Assembly (NCBI GenBank): GCA_002329645.1 | Contig: DCTS01000006.1 | Location: forward strand, 4,666 to 11,367 | Length of the DNA stretch: 6,702 nucleotides | DNA from: Lachnoclostridium sp. UBA1434 | GTDB lineage: Bacteria; Bacillota; Clostridia; Lachnospirales; Lachnospiraceae | Reading direction: 5' to 3' | Part shown: positions 6,162 to 6,702 of the stretch, piece after piece | How positions within the stretch are numbered: position 1 is the stretch's first letter | Layout of the letters: the number at the start of each line of letters is the position of its first letter | Translations under genes and position numbers: made by a program | Notes under the pieces: generated by a model | What the model saw: the letters and a program-made list of their open reading frames with translations, nothing else | What the model was told of the DNA's origin: nothing | Database searches by the model: none

Positions 6162-6702
6162 ATGGAAAGAAAAATAAAGAAAGCTATAATAACTTTTTTT
6201 ATCCTGATGCTGTTTTTAACAATCGCATCAAGGGCTGCGGCATCCGTTATAACAGCCAGAGTACAGGTTGACAATATAAAGTCGGGAAGGCTTGCCTATA
6301 AACTGTCCGGAATTGGAACCATCAGGGAAAACAGCAAAAAGTATATTGATCTGCACAGCGGATATAAAGTCGGAGAAGTATTAGTTAAGTCAGGTCAGAA
6401 GGTAGAGAAGGGGGCCCTGTTATTCTCTTACGATATGGAGCAACTGAATGAGAAGAAAAATGCACTGGAAAATGACCTTAAGAAGCTTCAGCTCCAATAC
6501 CAAAGTCTGTCACTCTCAGGTCATGAAGATACTCTCTCCCATGAACTGGAGGATGCTCAGATTAATTTGAACATCGCCAGGGAAGACCTAAAGGATGCCG
6601 AAGCTTCCCTTGAGGAAAAAAAGAACAAAATACTGGAGGAAATCGAAAAACAAAATAATACCGATAAGGAGAAAAAGGAAGAAGAATATAAGGCTGCTGC
6701 TC
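6162..6702 (+). CDS. Membrane-fusion (HlyD/RND adaptor-like) protein, 5' part
   Basis: The frame is open to the window end (180 codons plus one base), so the C-terminus is missing. ATG 6162 follows AAGGAG (6147-6152) with nine bases of spacing. Residues 1-7 are basic, and 8-31 form one membrane anchor or uncleaved signal (AIITFFILMLFL...). Residues about 42-91 are the first half of a biotinyl-lipoyl-like barrel-sandwich: SGIGTI, then GYKVGEVLVKSGQKVEKG, then ALLFSYD. From about 92 onward the sequence is strongly charged and helical (Glu/Lys/Leu-rich) and predicted to be the coiled-coil hairpin of an adaptor. Such proteins link an exporter to the cell exterior. In Gram-positive bacteria they accompany MacB-like or peptide-exporting ABC transporters. 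It lies 49 bases after the permease gene on the same strand and may be co-transcribed. Whether it serves the importer or a transporter beyond the window cannot be seen. Confidence 0.8.
   Translation, partial: MERKIKKAIITFFILMLFLTIASRAAASVITARVQVDNIKSGRLAYKLSGIGTIRENSKKYIDLHSGYKVGEVLVKSGQKVEKGALLFSYDMEQLNEKKNALENDLKKLQLQYQSLSLSGHEDTLSHELEDAQINLNIAREDLKDAEASLEEKKNKILEEIEKQNNTDKEKKEEEYKAAA

Noticed and set aside
5954..6274. Leftward 106-codon frame over the second permease end and adaptor start
   Set aside because: It covers two well-supported sense genes and the hairpin between them, and its sequence has no recognisable feature.

Overview
The window looks like chromosomal DNA of a Bacillota bacterium, most likely a Clostridia or Lachnospiraceae-type anaerobe. 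A T-box leader RNA with an intrinsic terminator, Shine-Dalgarno-led starts and an ATPase-less sugar ABC importer operon with a lipoprotein-like binding protein all point that way. Base composition is split. Sampled lines of the left gene are about 55-60% G+C, while the right-hand operon runs at about 32-47%.

Left part (1-1662). A possible 3' end of a rightward gene (1-45) is followed by a strong hairpin terminator (74-96). A leftward alanine aminotransferase gene, alaA (110-1318), converges on it. Upstream of alaA is a complete T-box riboswitch (about 1341-1627) with Stem I motifs, the T-box core, an antiterminator and a terminator. It is driven by a near-consensus sigma-A promoter (1634-1662). 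Expression of alaA should therefore rise when the cognate tRNA is uncharged. The acceptor-binding tetranucleotide requires discriminator base A, and alanine is the best-fitting candidate.

Junction (1663-2115). Just behind the alaA promoter lies an array of six 21-bp direct repeats (1670-1795). Next comes an open frame that reads like the C-terminal end of an ISLre2/UPF0236-type transposase. It has lost its 5' part and runs in frame, without a stop, into the next gene.

Right part (about 2070-6702). A rightward operon encodes a large binding protein (predicted beta-rich sensor-like domain plus a family 1 solute-binding domain), two MalF/MalG-type permeases, and the start of a membrane-fusion (HlyD/RND adaptor-like) protein cut by the window edge. 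No ATPase is present, so the importer probably uses a shared MsmX-type ATPase encoded elsewhere. The signal peptide of the binding protein appears truncated or replaced by the transposase tail, so this protein may be mislocalised or the system impaired. The most unusual parts of the window are this fusion and the repeat array beside it.
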